Assembly (NCBI GenBank): GCA_012839295.1
Contig: DUNO01000055.1
Span: forward strand, 1 to 64,000
DNA: 64,000 nucleotides
Origin: Clostridiales bacterium
GTDB taxonomy: Bacteria > Bacillota > Clostridia > Lachnospirales > Lachnospiraceae
Direction: 5' to 3'
The notes under the pieces are model-generated. The model did no database searches. It saw only the letters and a list, made by a program, of their open reading frames with translations, and was not told the DNA's origin. A program made the translations under genes and the position numbers. Within the stretch, counting starts at the first letter, position 1. Each line of letters begins with the position of its first letter. This document shows, piece by piece, positions 17,577 to 27,080 of the stretch.

Positions 17577-18905
17577 ATGAAAAAAAGAATGAAACAGTTA
17601 GTATCTATTTTGATTGCGTCTGCTTTGATTTTTTCATTGACGGCATGTGGGAGTAAAAGTGAAAGCACAGGCGTAGCACAAGACAATGGAAACGCAAAAA
17701 CAGCAGAAGACACGAAATCGGGAGGTGGGGAGAATACAAAAAAACAAGATTTAGTTATGATCATTACCCAGGCAACAGATTTTGACAAGACATTGGAAGA
17801 GAAAATCAACGAAGAGTTTGGGGAAAAATATAATATTATTTTCAAAACATGGGAAGAGCAAAGTGTAGAACAAACAGTTAAAACGGCAGCAACGGCAGGA
17901 GAACAGATTGATTTGGTTAAATTCTGGCCAATGCAGATGGAATCATTTGTAAGCGCTAATCTTGCAACAGATTTGACAGGATATATGGATGATGAATGGA
18001 AGGATCGCTTTACAGATACAAATATACTGGAAATGGGAACTTATGATGGAAAACTATATAATATACCCTATGATAACGTATATCCGGCAATCATTGCCAA
18101 TAGCGCAATACTTGCAGAAGCCGGTGTGACGCTTCCGGAAAGCGGTGCTTGGACATGGGCAGAGTTTGAAGAAGCCTGCAGAACAATTGAAGAAAAAACA
18201 GACGCATTTGGCGCTGCTATTCAAAAAGAGCAGGCATGCTGGCTGGTAAGAAACCTTTTCCTCCAGACCTGGGGAAACGAAGAAGATATGAATGCCTTTA
18301 TTCAGGGTAAAGTATCGTTTAAAGACCCTAAGATTGTAGATGGCTTGGAAATGATTAAAAAAGATTTTGATGATGGTATGTTCTATCCTGGAGAAGGTGG
18401 TTTAGCTGTTACGCAGGATCAATTGTATGCAGCATTTTCACAAGGAAAATATGCATTTATGTTTGTTCCGTCTTCCAACGTTGTTGGTGCGCTAGATAAG
18501 ACAGGTATCACAGATTATACAATTATGGATTATCCGTCAATGGGTACTTCCGAGAATCCTCCCCTTCTTGGCGGATGTAACGGTTGGTTCATACCTAAAA
18601 ATGCAGGCAATATAGAAGGTGCAGTTGAAGTAATGAAGTTCCTACAGAGTGAAGAATTGTCAAATTACAAATTAAGTGCAGGTAAGCTTGTTGTTACAAA
18701 AGCAGGTGCTAATTCAAAAATTGACATGACTTTACTAGAGGCCCTGACAAGAAATGCTAATTCTATTCAGCCAAAAGAGATAATGGGTCTTGATGCTGAA
18801 CTTAATGAGTATATCATGAATCTTATGCCGGCTAATTATTTTAATAATGGTAAGAGTGCTTTAGATGAACTTGATGCTTTAAGAGAAGCTGCACTTAGCA
18901 GGTAG
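17577..18905 (+). CDS. Sugar ABC transporter substrate-binding lipoprotein
   Basis: A 442-residue family-1 binding protein. The signal peptide ends in the lipobox LTAC with Cys24, then a Ser/Asn/Lys-rich linker. The fold resembles maltose or multiple-sugar binding proteins, with the typical GAWTWAEFEEACRTIEEKT segment and C-terminal helices. An AGGAGG site precedes the ATG. It is the first structural gene of locus B and captures the external sugar for the permeases that follow. The ligand cannot be read from sequence, but the enzymes downstream hint at a deoxy-sugar- or pentose-containing glycan. Confidence 0.93.
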   Translation: MKKRMKQLVSILIASALIFSLTACGSKSESTGVAQDNGNAKTAEDTKSGGGENTKKQDLVMIITQATDFDKTLEEKINEEFGEKYNIIFKTWEEQSVEQTVKTAATAGEQIDLVKFWPMQMESFVSANLATDLTGYMDDEWKDRFTDTNILEMGTYDGKLYNIPYDNVYPAIIANSAILAEAGVTLPESGAWTWAEFEEACRTIEEKTDAFGAAIQKEQACWLVRNLFLQTWGNEEDMNAFIQGKVSFKDPKIVDGLEMIKKDFDDGMFYPGEGGLAVTQDQLYAAFSQGKYAFMFVPSSNVVGALDKTGITDYTIMDYPSMGTSENPPLLGGCNGWFIPKNAGNIEGAVEVMKFLQSEELSNYKLSAGKLVVTKAGANSKIDMTLLEALTRNANSIQPKEIMGLDAELNEYIMNLMPANYFNNGKSALDELDALREAALSR

Positions 18906-18918
18906 GAGAGGAAATAGT

Positions 18919-19839
18919 ATGAATATTAATATGAATACAAAAAAAACTCCATCCTCTGGTATAATTAAAAAGCAAAGACTGCTTGGAGCCGCATTTGCGG
19001 CTCCGGCAGCCTTACTTGTATTATTTGCCACCATCATACCTGTAGCTTGGAATATTGTTTTGAGCTTTTCTAACTGGAGCATAATTGGAGAGAATTCATT
19101 TGCCGGCTTGACCCATTATATGGAGGTATTTGCGAATAAAGCAGCTCTGAAGACTGTATGGCAATCAATTACAATATCTTTGGTAGCATCTGTAACAGCA
19201 ATGATTTTGGGAACCTGCCTTGCAATTATGATATATAGGGTGAGCCGATTGGAAGGAGCATTTTTTCGATTCTTATTTTATGGTCCGGGCATGTTGCCTA
19301 TGACGGTTGTTGGTTTATTATTTACCTTCGTATTGGCGACTGATGAAGGACTTGTAAATAATTTTTTGAAGCTTGTTGGGCTGGCGAATTTAACGAGTCC
19401 GTGGTTAGCAGAAAAGGGTACGGTTCTTATCGTCATAGGTTTAGTACAAGGTTGGCGTTCTTCGGGAACTATCATGATGCTTATTTATACGGCGATTTTG
19501 GGTATTCCGGAATCCCTGCGTGAGTCAGCACATTTGGACGGAGCAAGCTTTATTACGCAAGTACGGCGGATAATACTGCCTCTTATTCGCTCAACAATTC
19601 AAATGGCATTTTCTTTTATGGTTATGTGGGCTTTTAAAACCTATGATATAGTATGGTCGATGACAGGGGGAGGCCCCGGAGATTTGTCTAAAACGACGCC
19701 GATACTAATTGTAGAACAAGCATTTAAATTCAATAAGTTTGGATATGCATCGGCATTATCTCTTGTATACGCAGCCCTTATTATTTTTGTAATAATTATA
19801 ATCAGAAAAGGATTGGGAGGCGAAACTTATGAGTATTAA
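18919..19839 (+). CDS. Sugar ABC transporter permease (MalF/UgpA-like)
   Basis: A 306-residue permease with about six transmembrane helices. The EAA loop is LRESAHLDGASFITQVRRIILP, and GGPG plus TKTTP-like sequence near the end is typical of CUT1 permeases. It lies 13 bases after the binding protein and overlaps the next permease by 11 bases, so translation is coupled. Confidence 0.93.
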   Translation: MNINMNTKKTPSSGIIKKQRLLGAAFAAPAALLVLFATIIPVAWNIVLSFSNWSIIGENSFAGLTHYMEVFANKAALKTVWQSITISLVASVTAMILGTCLAIMIYRVSRLEGAFFRFLFYGPGMLPMTVVGLLFTFVLATDEGLVNNFLKLVGLANLTSPWLAEKGTVLIVIGLVQGWRSSGTIMMLIYTAILGIPESLRESAHLDGASFITQVRRIILPLIRSTIQMAFSFMVMWAFKTYDIVWSMTGGGPGDLSKTTPILIVEQAFKFNKFGYASALSLVYAALIIFVIIIIRKGLGGETYEY

Positions 19840-20686
19840 AATGAAAAGATTTTTCGCCAGAAATCCTTTGCATATTTGGGTGTTCAGACTTGTATTAGTT
19901 GTATTGGCATTGGTTTATATATGTCCGATATTGTTTGCAATAATTACTTCACTTAAGACAGAACGGGAATTTTATTCAAATATATGGGCATTACCTCAGA
20001 ATATTAGGCTGGAGAATTATATAAGTGCATTTAAAGTTGGGAAAATCGGTGAATATTTTGGAAACAGTGTAATCATAGCAATAGGAAGTATCATTCCGAT
20101 AGAAATTTGTGCGGTCTTATTAGCTTATGCGATTGCAAGGTTAAAGCTTCCAAAAACAGAGCTGATTCTTATTTTTTGTTTTGCAATCCAGCTTCTTCCG
20201 ACAGAAACAATTATCATTCCCCTCTACATTACGATGTCAAAATTAAGTATATTAAGTGTTCCATATATGCCGATGATCCTTGCCTATGCCGGATGGTCTA
20301 TTCCGGGTACAGCAATTATTATGAAGAATTATTTTGACACAGTACCATCTGAGCTTCTTGAAGCAGCGAGAATAGACGGGGCGGGTGAGGTTACTACCCT
20401 GTTTCGTGTTATGTTGCCGTTGATGAAAGGTGTTCTGGCAACTTGTATAGTAATGAACTTCACATTTGTATGGGGAGAAATGATGTGGGCAAGAACTGCT
20501 ACGATTGTAACGACAAAAGGAATTCCCCTTACAGTAGGGCTCATGAATTTCAAAAGTGACTTGGGTACGCAGTGGCCTCTTTTGTGTGCCGCTATTTGTC
20601 TGGTAATTATTCCTCTATATTTGTTGTTCTTGTTTTTACAGAAGTATTTTGTGGCTTCACTTACAGCAGGCGGGGTAAAAGGATAA
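19829..20686 (+). CDS. Sugar ABC transporter permease (MalG/UgpE-like)
   Basis: A 285-residue second permease, with EAA loop LLEAARIDGAGEVTTLFRVMLP and the characteristic C-terminus FVASLTAGGVKG. GGGAGG within the preceding gene serves as ribosome site for the ATG at 19829. As in locus A no ATPase is encoded nearby. Confidence 0.94.
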   Translation: MSIKMKRFFARNPLHIWVFRLVLVVLALVYICPILFAIITSLKTEREFYSNIWALPQNIRLENYISAFKVGKIGEYFGNSVIIAIGSIIPIEICAVLLAYAIARLKLPKTELILIFCFAIQLLPTETIIIPLYITMSKLSILSVPYMPMILAYAGWSIPGTAIIMKNYFDTVPSELLEAARIDGAGEVTTLFRVMLPLMKGVLATCIVMNFTFVWGEMMWARTATIVTTKGIPLTVGLMNFKSDLGTQWPLLCAAICLVIIPLYLLFLFLQKYFVASLTAGGVKG

Positions 20687-20700
20687 GAAAGGCGAAGGCA

Positions 20701-23700
20701 ATGTTATATAAGAAAAAAGGCAAAGAACTTACGAAAGAAATGTTTAAGAACCCTCCTAAAGAATACAGGGGAGCTCCTTTTTGGGCATGGAATACTACGG
20801 TTACCGAAGAGATAATAGAACGCACACTGAAAGATTTAATGAATATGGGGATGGGAGGGGCTCATCTTCATTCCCGCACAGGTATGAACATTCCATATCT
20901 TTCAGATGAATTTTTTAGACTTGTTCAAAAAAGTCTGGATATAATAAAAAAAGAAGACATGCTTTTATGGCTGTATGATGAGGACCGCTGGCCGTCTGGA
21001 TATGGCGGCGGCATGGTTACAAAAAATCATTCGTATAGAAGCAGGTTTCTTGTGTTTTCACCTGTCGACATAACGGGGAAAAATTTTGACAGTGTATTTC
21101 GTTCCAGCGCAAGACCGTATAGAAGTCTGGAGCGAACCTTACTCCGCTGCTTTGAGATAAAGATATCTGCGGATGGATGGCTTTGTGATTATGCTGTAAC
21201 AAGTAAAGAAAAAGAGGTAAGAGAAGGGTACCACAAATGGTATGCATATATGGAAGTGTCAGCTGATAATCCTTGGTTCAATAAACAAGCATATGTGGAT
21301 ACGCTCAATATGGAAGCGGTGAATGAGTTTATAAAAGTATCTTATCAAAAGTATTACGACAATGTTGGTGATGAATTTGGCAAGACAATCCCTGCTATAT
21401 TTACGGATGAGCCTCAGTTTTGCCATAAACAAAGAATGGGCAATGCCAATGGGATGGAAACATCTATTATTCCTTATACGGAAGGACTGGAAGAATTTTT
21501 TATTTCAAATTACAGTACCAGCCTATTGGATTATCTCCCTGAGCTTTTTTGGGAAAAAGGGGAAGGCGAAGTCTCACTTATAAGATATCAGTATCATGAT
21601 GCAGTGTGTGAATTATTTACACAATCGTATTCTGTTAATATAGGGAAGTGGTGTAAAGAGCATGGTATTATGCTTACAGGGCATATGATGGAGGAACCAA
21701 CGCTGATGACCCAAACAGCCGCGCTTGGTGAAGCGATGCGTTCCTATCAGGCTTTTGACATACCAGGAATTGATATGCTTTGTGACAGACGGGAGCTAAC
21801 AACAGCAAAACAAGCTCAAAGTGCAGCGCATCAATTTGGGAAAGAAGGCGTCCTAAGTGAAATATATGGTGTGACAAACTGGGATTTTGATTTCAGGGGG
21901 CATAAGCTTCAAGGCGATTGGCAAGCCGCACTTGGTGTTACAGTGCGTGTCCATCATTTGAATTGGTGCAGTATGAAGGGGGAAGCGAAAAGAGATTATC
22001 CGGCGGCAATAGGATGCCAGTCCCCTTGGTATATGGAGTATCCGTTTGTGGAAGAGCATTTTGCCAGAGTGAACACAGCCCTTACAAGAGGCTGTGCCAA
22101 TGTCCGGATCGGAGTTATACATCCGATAGAATCCTATTGGTTGTATTGGGGAACGGAAGAAAAGACGGCTAAGATACGGGAAGAATTGGAGAATGGATTT
22201 TTAAATATAACAAATTGGCTTCTTTTTGGGTTGATGGATTTTGATTATATTTGTGAATCGCTTTTGCCGGATCAGCAGACTGATATTACTGATTACTCAA
22301 ATGGATTTAAAGTTGGAGCGATGAAGTATGATGTTGTTATAGTCCCCAACTGCATCACTCTCAGGGAAAGTACGGCTGATAGACTTGAGGCTTTTGCAAA
22401 GAGCGGTGGTACGGTTATTATAACAGGGGAAAAGCCTCAGTTTTTTGGTGCACAAAAATCGGAGAGAGTTGATGCATTTGTTAATATATGTAAATATATT
22501 CCGTTTACCAAAAATCAGATTCTTAATGCCCTGTCAAAGTATAGAAGTGTAGATGTTGTGTCAGATCAGGGCATTCGAACGAATAATATAATATATCAGC
22601 ATAGGGAGGAGGAGAAGAATGAATGGCTGTTTTTTGCGCATGTATACCCGATGGACAATCCGGATATACCAGTTCTGGAGAAAAATACGATATGTATAAA
22701 GGGTATTTATGAGGTCATCGAATATAATACCCTTACTGGAGAAACAGCCAACTTGCCGGCGACTTATCAAAATGGTATGACATTAGTAAATAAGGATTTG
22801 TATGGGCATGACAGCCTACTGCTTAAGCTTATAACGATAGAGGATGCAGGGAAGACCTTTGAAGGTGTAAGTCAGACAGGGATTTTAGACAAACGAAGGC
22901 TTGCTGAATGTAAGACAATATTCGAGCCATGCAAAACATACGAATATTCGCTTTCAGAACCGAATGTTTTAGTATTGGATTTGGCGAAGTACAGATTGGA
23001 TAGTGAACCGTGGTCTGATCATTATGAAGAAATTTTACGCATCGACAATATTATGAGAGAGAAGCTTTCATATCCACTAAGAATGGAGGCATTGGCTCAG
23101 CCTTGGACAGACACGGCAATCAATTCATATGAGCATACTCTTTCTTTAAGGTTTGACATACGAAGCGAAATTGATATAAGGGATTTACTGCTTGCAATGG
23201 AAGAACCTGAATCGGTTGAGCTGATGCTGAATAGTGAATGTATTTCAAATGAGGCGATAGGCTATTATACAGACAGGGATATAAAGACGGTCATGATTCC
23301 TGAGATTAAGAAAGGTATCAATGAATTAGTCATTCATATACCATTTCACAGAAAATGTAATATAGAAGCCTGCTACTTGCTAGGTAGTTTCGGTGTCTAC
23401 ATGGAATCCGGCATATATGTAATTGCGGATAAGCCTAAGAGGCTGTCATTTAATAATCTTGTGCAGCAAGGATTCCCTTTCTATGGAGGCAATGTGACGT
23501 ATCAAATCAGTACGGAGGTGGAGAGGGGGAGTTATATAATCGAAATCAGCAGGTTCAGGGCACCGGTTATAGTGATTAGCATTGACGGGAAAAAATGTAT
23601 GCCTGTTGCTTATGCTCCCTATAGAACTGATTTAGGCTATTTGACAGATGGAAAACATAGTATTGAGATAACTGTTTTTGGCAGCAGAATTAATACGTTT

Positions 23701-23853
23701 GGGCAGCTTCATAACTGTAATGATATGGAGCCCTGGTATGGTCCGAATTCATGGAGAACGGTAGGAACAGCCTGGTCTTATGAATATGAGCTCAGAAAAA
23801 CAGGTATATTAAAAACACCTTTGATATACAGACAGGAGGAAATAGATGGATAG
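20701..23853 (+). CDS. GH106-like glycoside hydrolase
   Basis: A 1050-residue cytoplasmic enzyme without a signal peptide. The N-terminus EYRGAPFWAWNTTVTEE, then MGMGGAHLHSRTGMNIPYLS and LWLYDEDRWPSGYGGG, match the GH106/GH106-like family, whose characterised members include alpha-L-rhamnosidases. A beta-sandwich-like C-terminal region follows. The start at 20701 is 14 bases after the permease and removes 43 non-family residues from the longer frame. It overlaps the next gene by 8 bases. It probably acts on the imported oligosaccharide inside the cell. The exact linkage is uncertain because GH106-like relatives are poorly characterised. Confidence 0.8.
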   Translation: MLYKKKGKELTKEMFKNPPKEYRGAPFWAWNTTVTEEIIERTLKDLMNMGMGGAHLHSRTGMNIPYLSDEFFRLVQKSLDIIKKEDMLLWLYDEDRWPSGYGGGMVTKNHSYRSRFLVFSPVDITGKNFDSVFRSSARPYRSLERTLLRCFEIKISADGWLCDYAVTSKEKEVREGYHKWYAYMEVSADNPWFNKQAYVDTLNMEAVNEFIKVSYQKYYDNVGDEFGKTIPAIFTDEPQFCHKQRMGNANGMETSIIPYTEGLEEFFISNYSTSLLDYLPELFWEKGEGEVSLIRYQYHDAVCELFTQSYSVNIGKWCKEHGIMLTGHMMEEPTLMTQTAALGEAMRSYQAFDIPGIDMLCDRRELTTAKQAQSAAHQFGKEGVLSEIYGVTNWDFDFRGHKLQGDWQAALGVTVRVHHLNWCSMKGEAKRDYPAAIGCQSPWYMEYPFVEEHFARVNTALTRGCANVRIGVIHPIESYWLYWGTEEKTAKIREELENGFLNITNWLLFGLMDFDYICESLLPDQQTDITDYSNGFKVGAMKYDVVIVPNCITLRESTADRLEAFAKSGGTVIITGEKPQFFGAQKSERVDAFVNICKYIPFTKNQILNALSKYRSVDVVSDQGIRTNNIIYQHREEEKNEWLFFAHVYPMDNPDIPVLEKNTICIKGIYEVIEYNTLTGETANLPATYQNGMTLVNKDLYGHDSLLLKLITIEDAGKTFEGVSQTGILDKRRLAECKTIFEPCKTYEYSLSEPNVLVLDLAKYRLDSEPWSDHYEEILRIDNIMREKLSYPLRMEALAQPWTDTAINSYEHTLSLRFDIRSEIDIRDLLLAMEEPESVELMLNSECISNEAIGYYTDRDIKTVMIPEIKKGINELVIHIPFHRKCNIEACYLLGSFGVYMESGIYVIADKPKRLSFNNLVQQGFPFYGGNVTYQISTEVERGSYIIEISRFRAPVIVISIDGKKCMPVAYAPYRTDLGYLTDGKHSIEITVFGSRINTFGQLHNCNDMEPWYGPNSWRTVGTAWSYEYELRKTGILKTPLIYRQEEIDG

Positions 23854-25246
23854 GCTGATAAGAGATAAAGTTGCAATTGTCACAATTGGCGATACAAGGG
23901 TTAGCTTTTATAATCAGAGAAAGCATATTGTTGATGCGGAAAAAGATAAGATTATGGAATTATTTTCTGATGACTTTGAATTGTATATGCCTGAACCAGT
24001 CTTTTCAACAAAAGGTGGGAAAGATATTGCCAATACAATCAAAGAAAAGCGGATAGGTGCTGTTATCATTCATCTTCCAATATGGGGAACTCCGGCACTT
24101 GCCGCAGAAATCGCGTATTCAGTTGACTTGCCGGTATTGATTTTGGGGAATTTGAGGTCTGACAGTTCAAGTCTTGTAACCCTATTGGCAGTTGCCGGGA
24201 TGCTTGAACAAGAAGGGAAAAAGTGTATAAGAGTTTCTGGTGATATAGTAAGTGCTGACATAAAAAAACAAGTGGATGATTTTATAAAGGCTGCTAATTT
24301 GGTAGAACGTGTAAGACAGAGTTATTTTGGACTTATAGGAGGGAGAAGTATAGGAATAGGTACAACGGTATTTGACCCATCCCAGTGGCAGAAAGTATTT
24401 GGTATATCTATGGATCACAAGGATCAATATGAGATAGTGTACCGGGCAGAAAATATCGATGAGAAAAGGATAAACCAACATCTCGAATGGATAAAAAATG
24501 GAGCAAAGATAGAGTATGAAGGCCGCTTTGATTCTGAATCACTTATCAGGCAGATTAGAAGTTATCTTGCGTTAAAAGATATTGTTTCTGAGTCGGGATT
24601 TGATTTTCTAGGACTAAAGTGTCAGACAGAAATGAGCGATCATTATGCGTTGCAATGCGTAGCGGTAGCACTTTTAAATAATGATGTAGATGCGGAGGGA
24701 AAAAAGACCGTTATTCCAACGTCTTGTGAGTGTGATGCGGATGGAGCCTTGACAATGAGAATTTTATCACTTCTCGCAGGGGAAAGTCCTTCGAATCTGG
24801 TAGATATTAAGTTTTTTGAAAAGACCAAAAAAGAGTTTATCCTTGCAAATTGTGGCAGCATGGCACCTTATTTTTCGAAGGATGAAAGGTCTGAGAATCA
24901 ATGGGACAATACGATACTCATGCAGCATTCATTTGGAGAAGCAGGAGGGGCGTCGCTTCAGATGATTGCAAAGGAAGGCAATGTAACAATAGCAAGATTG
25001 TTTAGAAAAAATGGCAAATACATTATGGGCTTTTTTGAAGGGGTTTTGGAAATGAGACCCATAGAGGAACTTAGAAAAACGGCTTGGTGCTATCCACATG
25101 AATTTGTTAGGGCTGACATTGATTATGATAAGTTCTACCAGACGATGAATTCAAATCATTTACATACCGTTTATGGAAATTATAATAATATTTTAAAAAA
25201 TTATTGTGAGATGATAGGAATTGATTATATTTGCTATAATGTTTAA
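23846..25246 (+). CDS. L-fucose/L-arabinose isomerase-family protein
   Basis: A 466-residue protein with the layout of the fucose/arabinose isomerase superfamily: an N-terminal Rossmann-like half (AVIIHLPIWGTPALAAEIA) and a C-terminal half with the stretch TSCECDADGALTMRILSLLAG followed by metal-site-like acidic residues. True members interconvert aldoses and ketoses with Mn2+. The metal ligands cannot be confirmed by eye, and many family members in such operons are uncharacterised. It overlaps the preceding gene by 8 bases. With the hydrolases it would turn the released sugar into a ketose, but no kinase or aldolase is present in the window. Confidence 0.75.
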   Translation: MDRLIRDKVAIVTIGDTRVSFYNQRKHIVDAEKDKIMELFSDDFELYMPEPVFSTKGGKDIANTIKEKRIGAVIIHLPIWGTPALAAEIAYSVDLPVLILGNLRSDSSSLVTLLAVAGMLEQEGKKCIRVSGDIVSADIKKQVDDFIKAANLVERVRQSYFGLIGGRSIGIGTTVFDPSQWQKVFGISMDHKDQYEIVYRAENIDEKRINQHLEWIKNGAKIEYEGRFDSESLIRQIRSYLALKDIVSESGFDFLGLKCQTEMSDHYALQCVAVALLNNDVDAEGKKTVIPTSCECDADGALTMRILSLLAGESPSNLVDIKFFEKTKKEFILANCGSMAPYFSKDERSENQWDNTILMQHSFGEAGGASLQMIAKEGNVTIARLFRKNGKYIMGFFEGVLEMRPIEELRKTAWCYPHEFVRADIDYDKFYQTMNSNHLHTVYGNYNNILKNYCEMIGIDYICYNV

Positions 25247-25254
25247 GGAGATGA

Positions 25255-26163
25255 ATGAATGTGAGACTGGAAGAGATTAATATACGAGATCCCTTTGTGC
25301 TTGTTGAAAATGGAAGCTATTATCAGGAGCATGTTTCCAATAAGCTATACTTTATGTACGGAACGCGAGGTGCGACGTGCTGGACAAAAGCGACGGGATT
25401 TGATTGCTATGTAAGCAGTGATATGAAAGAATGGGACGGGCCTTTTGAAGTTTTCCATAAACCTGAAGAATTTTGGGCAGATAAGAACTGTTGGGCCCCA
25501 GAAGTGTATAAATATAAGGAAGAATTTTATATGTTTGCTACATTTAAAGATAGCAAAACCCATGGAGGAACTGCTATTTTGAAATCTGATTCACCCCTTG
25601 GACCTTTTAAAATGCACAGTGATAAACAGATAACTCCTAACGATTGGGAATGTCTCGATGGTACCTTTTATCTAAGTAATGACGGGATACCTTATATGGT
25701 ATTTGTACATGAATGGGTTCAGATAACTGATGGGGAAATTTGTGCCGTCAGGCTAAGTGATGACTTGAAAAGTGCTGTAGATGAACCGAAAGTTCTGTTT
25801 AGGGCTTCAGAAGCAGGGAGCTGGATAAAACCCTACACAAATGAGAAATATCCTCAGAAGAATTATGTTGCGGATGGACCGTTCCTATACAGGACTAATG
25901 GCGGTAAGCTTATGATATTGTGGTCAAGCTTTGGAGAAGAGGGGTACACAGAAGCAATAGCTTTTTCCGACAACGGTGAAATTGATGGCAAATGGATACA
26001 TCAGCAAGAACTTTTGTTTAAAAAAGATGGTGGACATGGGATGGTGTTTCAAGCATTGGACGGCGAGAGGTATCTTACATTACATATACCGAATGTTCAT
26101 TTAGAAGAGCATCCTATGTTCTACAGACTTAAAGAAATAAATGATACTTTATGTCTGACCTGA
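25255..26163 (+). CDS. GH43-like glycoside hydrolase
   Basis: A 302-residue five-bladed beta-propeller-type enzyme of family GH43 without a signal peptide. The catalytic-base Asp is in NIRDPFVLVENGSYY, WAPEVYKYKEEFYMFATF follows, and LDGTFYLSNDGIPYMVF fits the pKa-modulating Asp region. Family members are arabinofuranosidases, xylosidases and related enzymes. The start is unsettled: the ATG at 25255 is 4 bases from AAGGAG, the GTG at 25261 is 10 bases away. It is the last gene of locus B, followed by a terminator at 26351. Confidence 0.85.
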   Translation: MNVRLEEINIRDPFVLVENGSYYQEHVSNKLYFMYGTRGATCWTKATGFDCYVSSDMKEWDGPFEVFHKPEEFWADKNCWAPEVYKYKEEFYMFATFKDSKTHGGTAILKSDSPLGPFKMHSDKQITPNDWECLDGTFYLSNDGIPYMVFVHEWVQITDGEICAVRLSDDLKSAVDEPKVLFRASEAGSWIKPYTNEKYPQKNYVADGPFLYRTNGGKLMILWSSFGEEGYTEAIAFSDNGEIDGKWIHQQELLFKKDGGHGMVFQALDGERYLTLHIPNVHLEEHPMFYRLKEINDTLCLT

Positions 26164-26350
26164 TAAAAAATTTGGATTACCGTTATCTATATGAAGATGG
26201 AAAATTATTTTAAATCTTTTTACTTAAGGAAATTAAATTGGAGTATTTGGATTGAACTATATTTTTATTATATGGTTTACGTGTTTGTATACTATTACGA
26301 ATCTATCTTGAAGAGGGCGGAATAAGTAGAAAACAATAATTAATTATATC

Positions 26351-26382
26351 ATGCATTCATTTTTATAAATGGATGCATTTTT
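26351..26382 (+). terminator. Rho-independent terminator of locus B
   Basis: ATGCATTCATTT (26351-26362) pairs with AAATGGATGCAT (26367-26378), followed by a T run. It lies about 190 bases after the GH43 stop with no gene between. Confidence 0.75.
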
Positions 26383-26616
26383 CTGTTGAAATATGTGAAA
26401 ATTCTTTGTATTTAAATATATCCTGGTATATAATGTAAATGAAGCTTGCTTTTATTTTGAAAGATTGAAGAGTTACAAAGTTGAAATATTGAGTTGGATG
26501 CAGATACAATTCAGTATATGCTACAGAATAATGTGAAATTGGAACATGAGATTATAAGTTTAGAACTGATGCAGTAATCTGAGTTTGGTTTTATATCGTA
26601 AACCATATAAATAATT

Positions 26617-26847
26617 GTGCAAGACATAACTGAAAATTGTGTATCATTACTGGTACATAGGATAAAAAAGGACAATCATACTGCTATGGTCGAAGTTGTG
26701 AATATTAAATATTTCTTTGAAGAGAATGTTCCGTTGCCTGTGAATAAGACGAAACGCATTATTCAAAAATGCATGGATGAAGAACTGGATTTGCCACAGC
26801 AGGTATTGATGGAGGATAATGCGAATGAATCAAAAGAAATTGAGTAA
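26617..26847 (+). CDS. Hypothetical small ORF, probable remnant
   Basis: A GTG-started, 76-codon acidic frame without a good ribosome site, ending EDNANESKEIE. The composition looks coding, but no family was recognised. The region before it (26383-26616) contains a 28-codon open piece near 26491-26577 (ELDADTIQYMLQNNVKLEHE) that may be another part of the same broken gene. No other gene can be supported in 26383-27080 apart from the short frame at 26825. Confidence 0.35.
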   Translation: MQDITENCVSLLVHRIKKDNHTAMVEVVNIKYFFEENVPLPVNKTKRIIQKCMDEELDLPQQVLMEDNANESKEIE

Positions 26848-26932
26848 AAAACATATAAAATATTTTTGCAGGGATTATCCACCGACAAGGGGATATTAGA
26901 TTCAACGGTCATCTTTTTTATCTCCTCACGTT
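26825..26932 (+). pseudogene. Short frameshifted remnant with a repeated motif
   Basis: An ATG at 26825 opens MNQKKLSKKHIKYFCRDYPP, stopping at 26897-26899. One base shift later the sequence reads KGILDSTVIFFISSR and stops at 26930-26932. The segment 26887-26927 closely matches 11709-11748 in the other fragment-rich patch. Unidentified; probably a relic of an element or gene family present at both places. Confidence 0.35.
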
Positions 26933-27080
26933 GAGACGGTTGTGTTACTGGAGCGAGAAGGGCAGTAAATCAACGGTTGATAGGAGTAAGATATTATTTC
27001 CTGTTATCATGGCTGGGCAAGGAACATAAACGTTTTGGAAATACTGAATTTTGCATAATGGATGACCAGGGGGTAAAATT

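Noticed and set aside
20572-20700. Extended N-terminus of the GH106-like protein
   Set aside because: The extra 43 residues are read out of frame from the end of the permease gene; the family start is at 20701.
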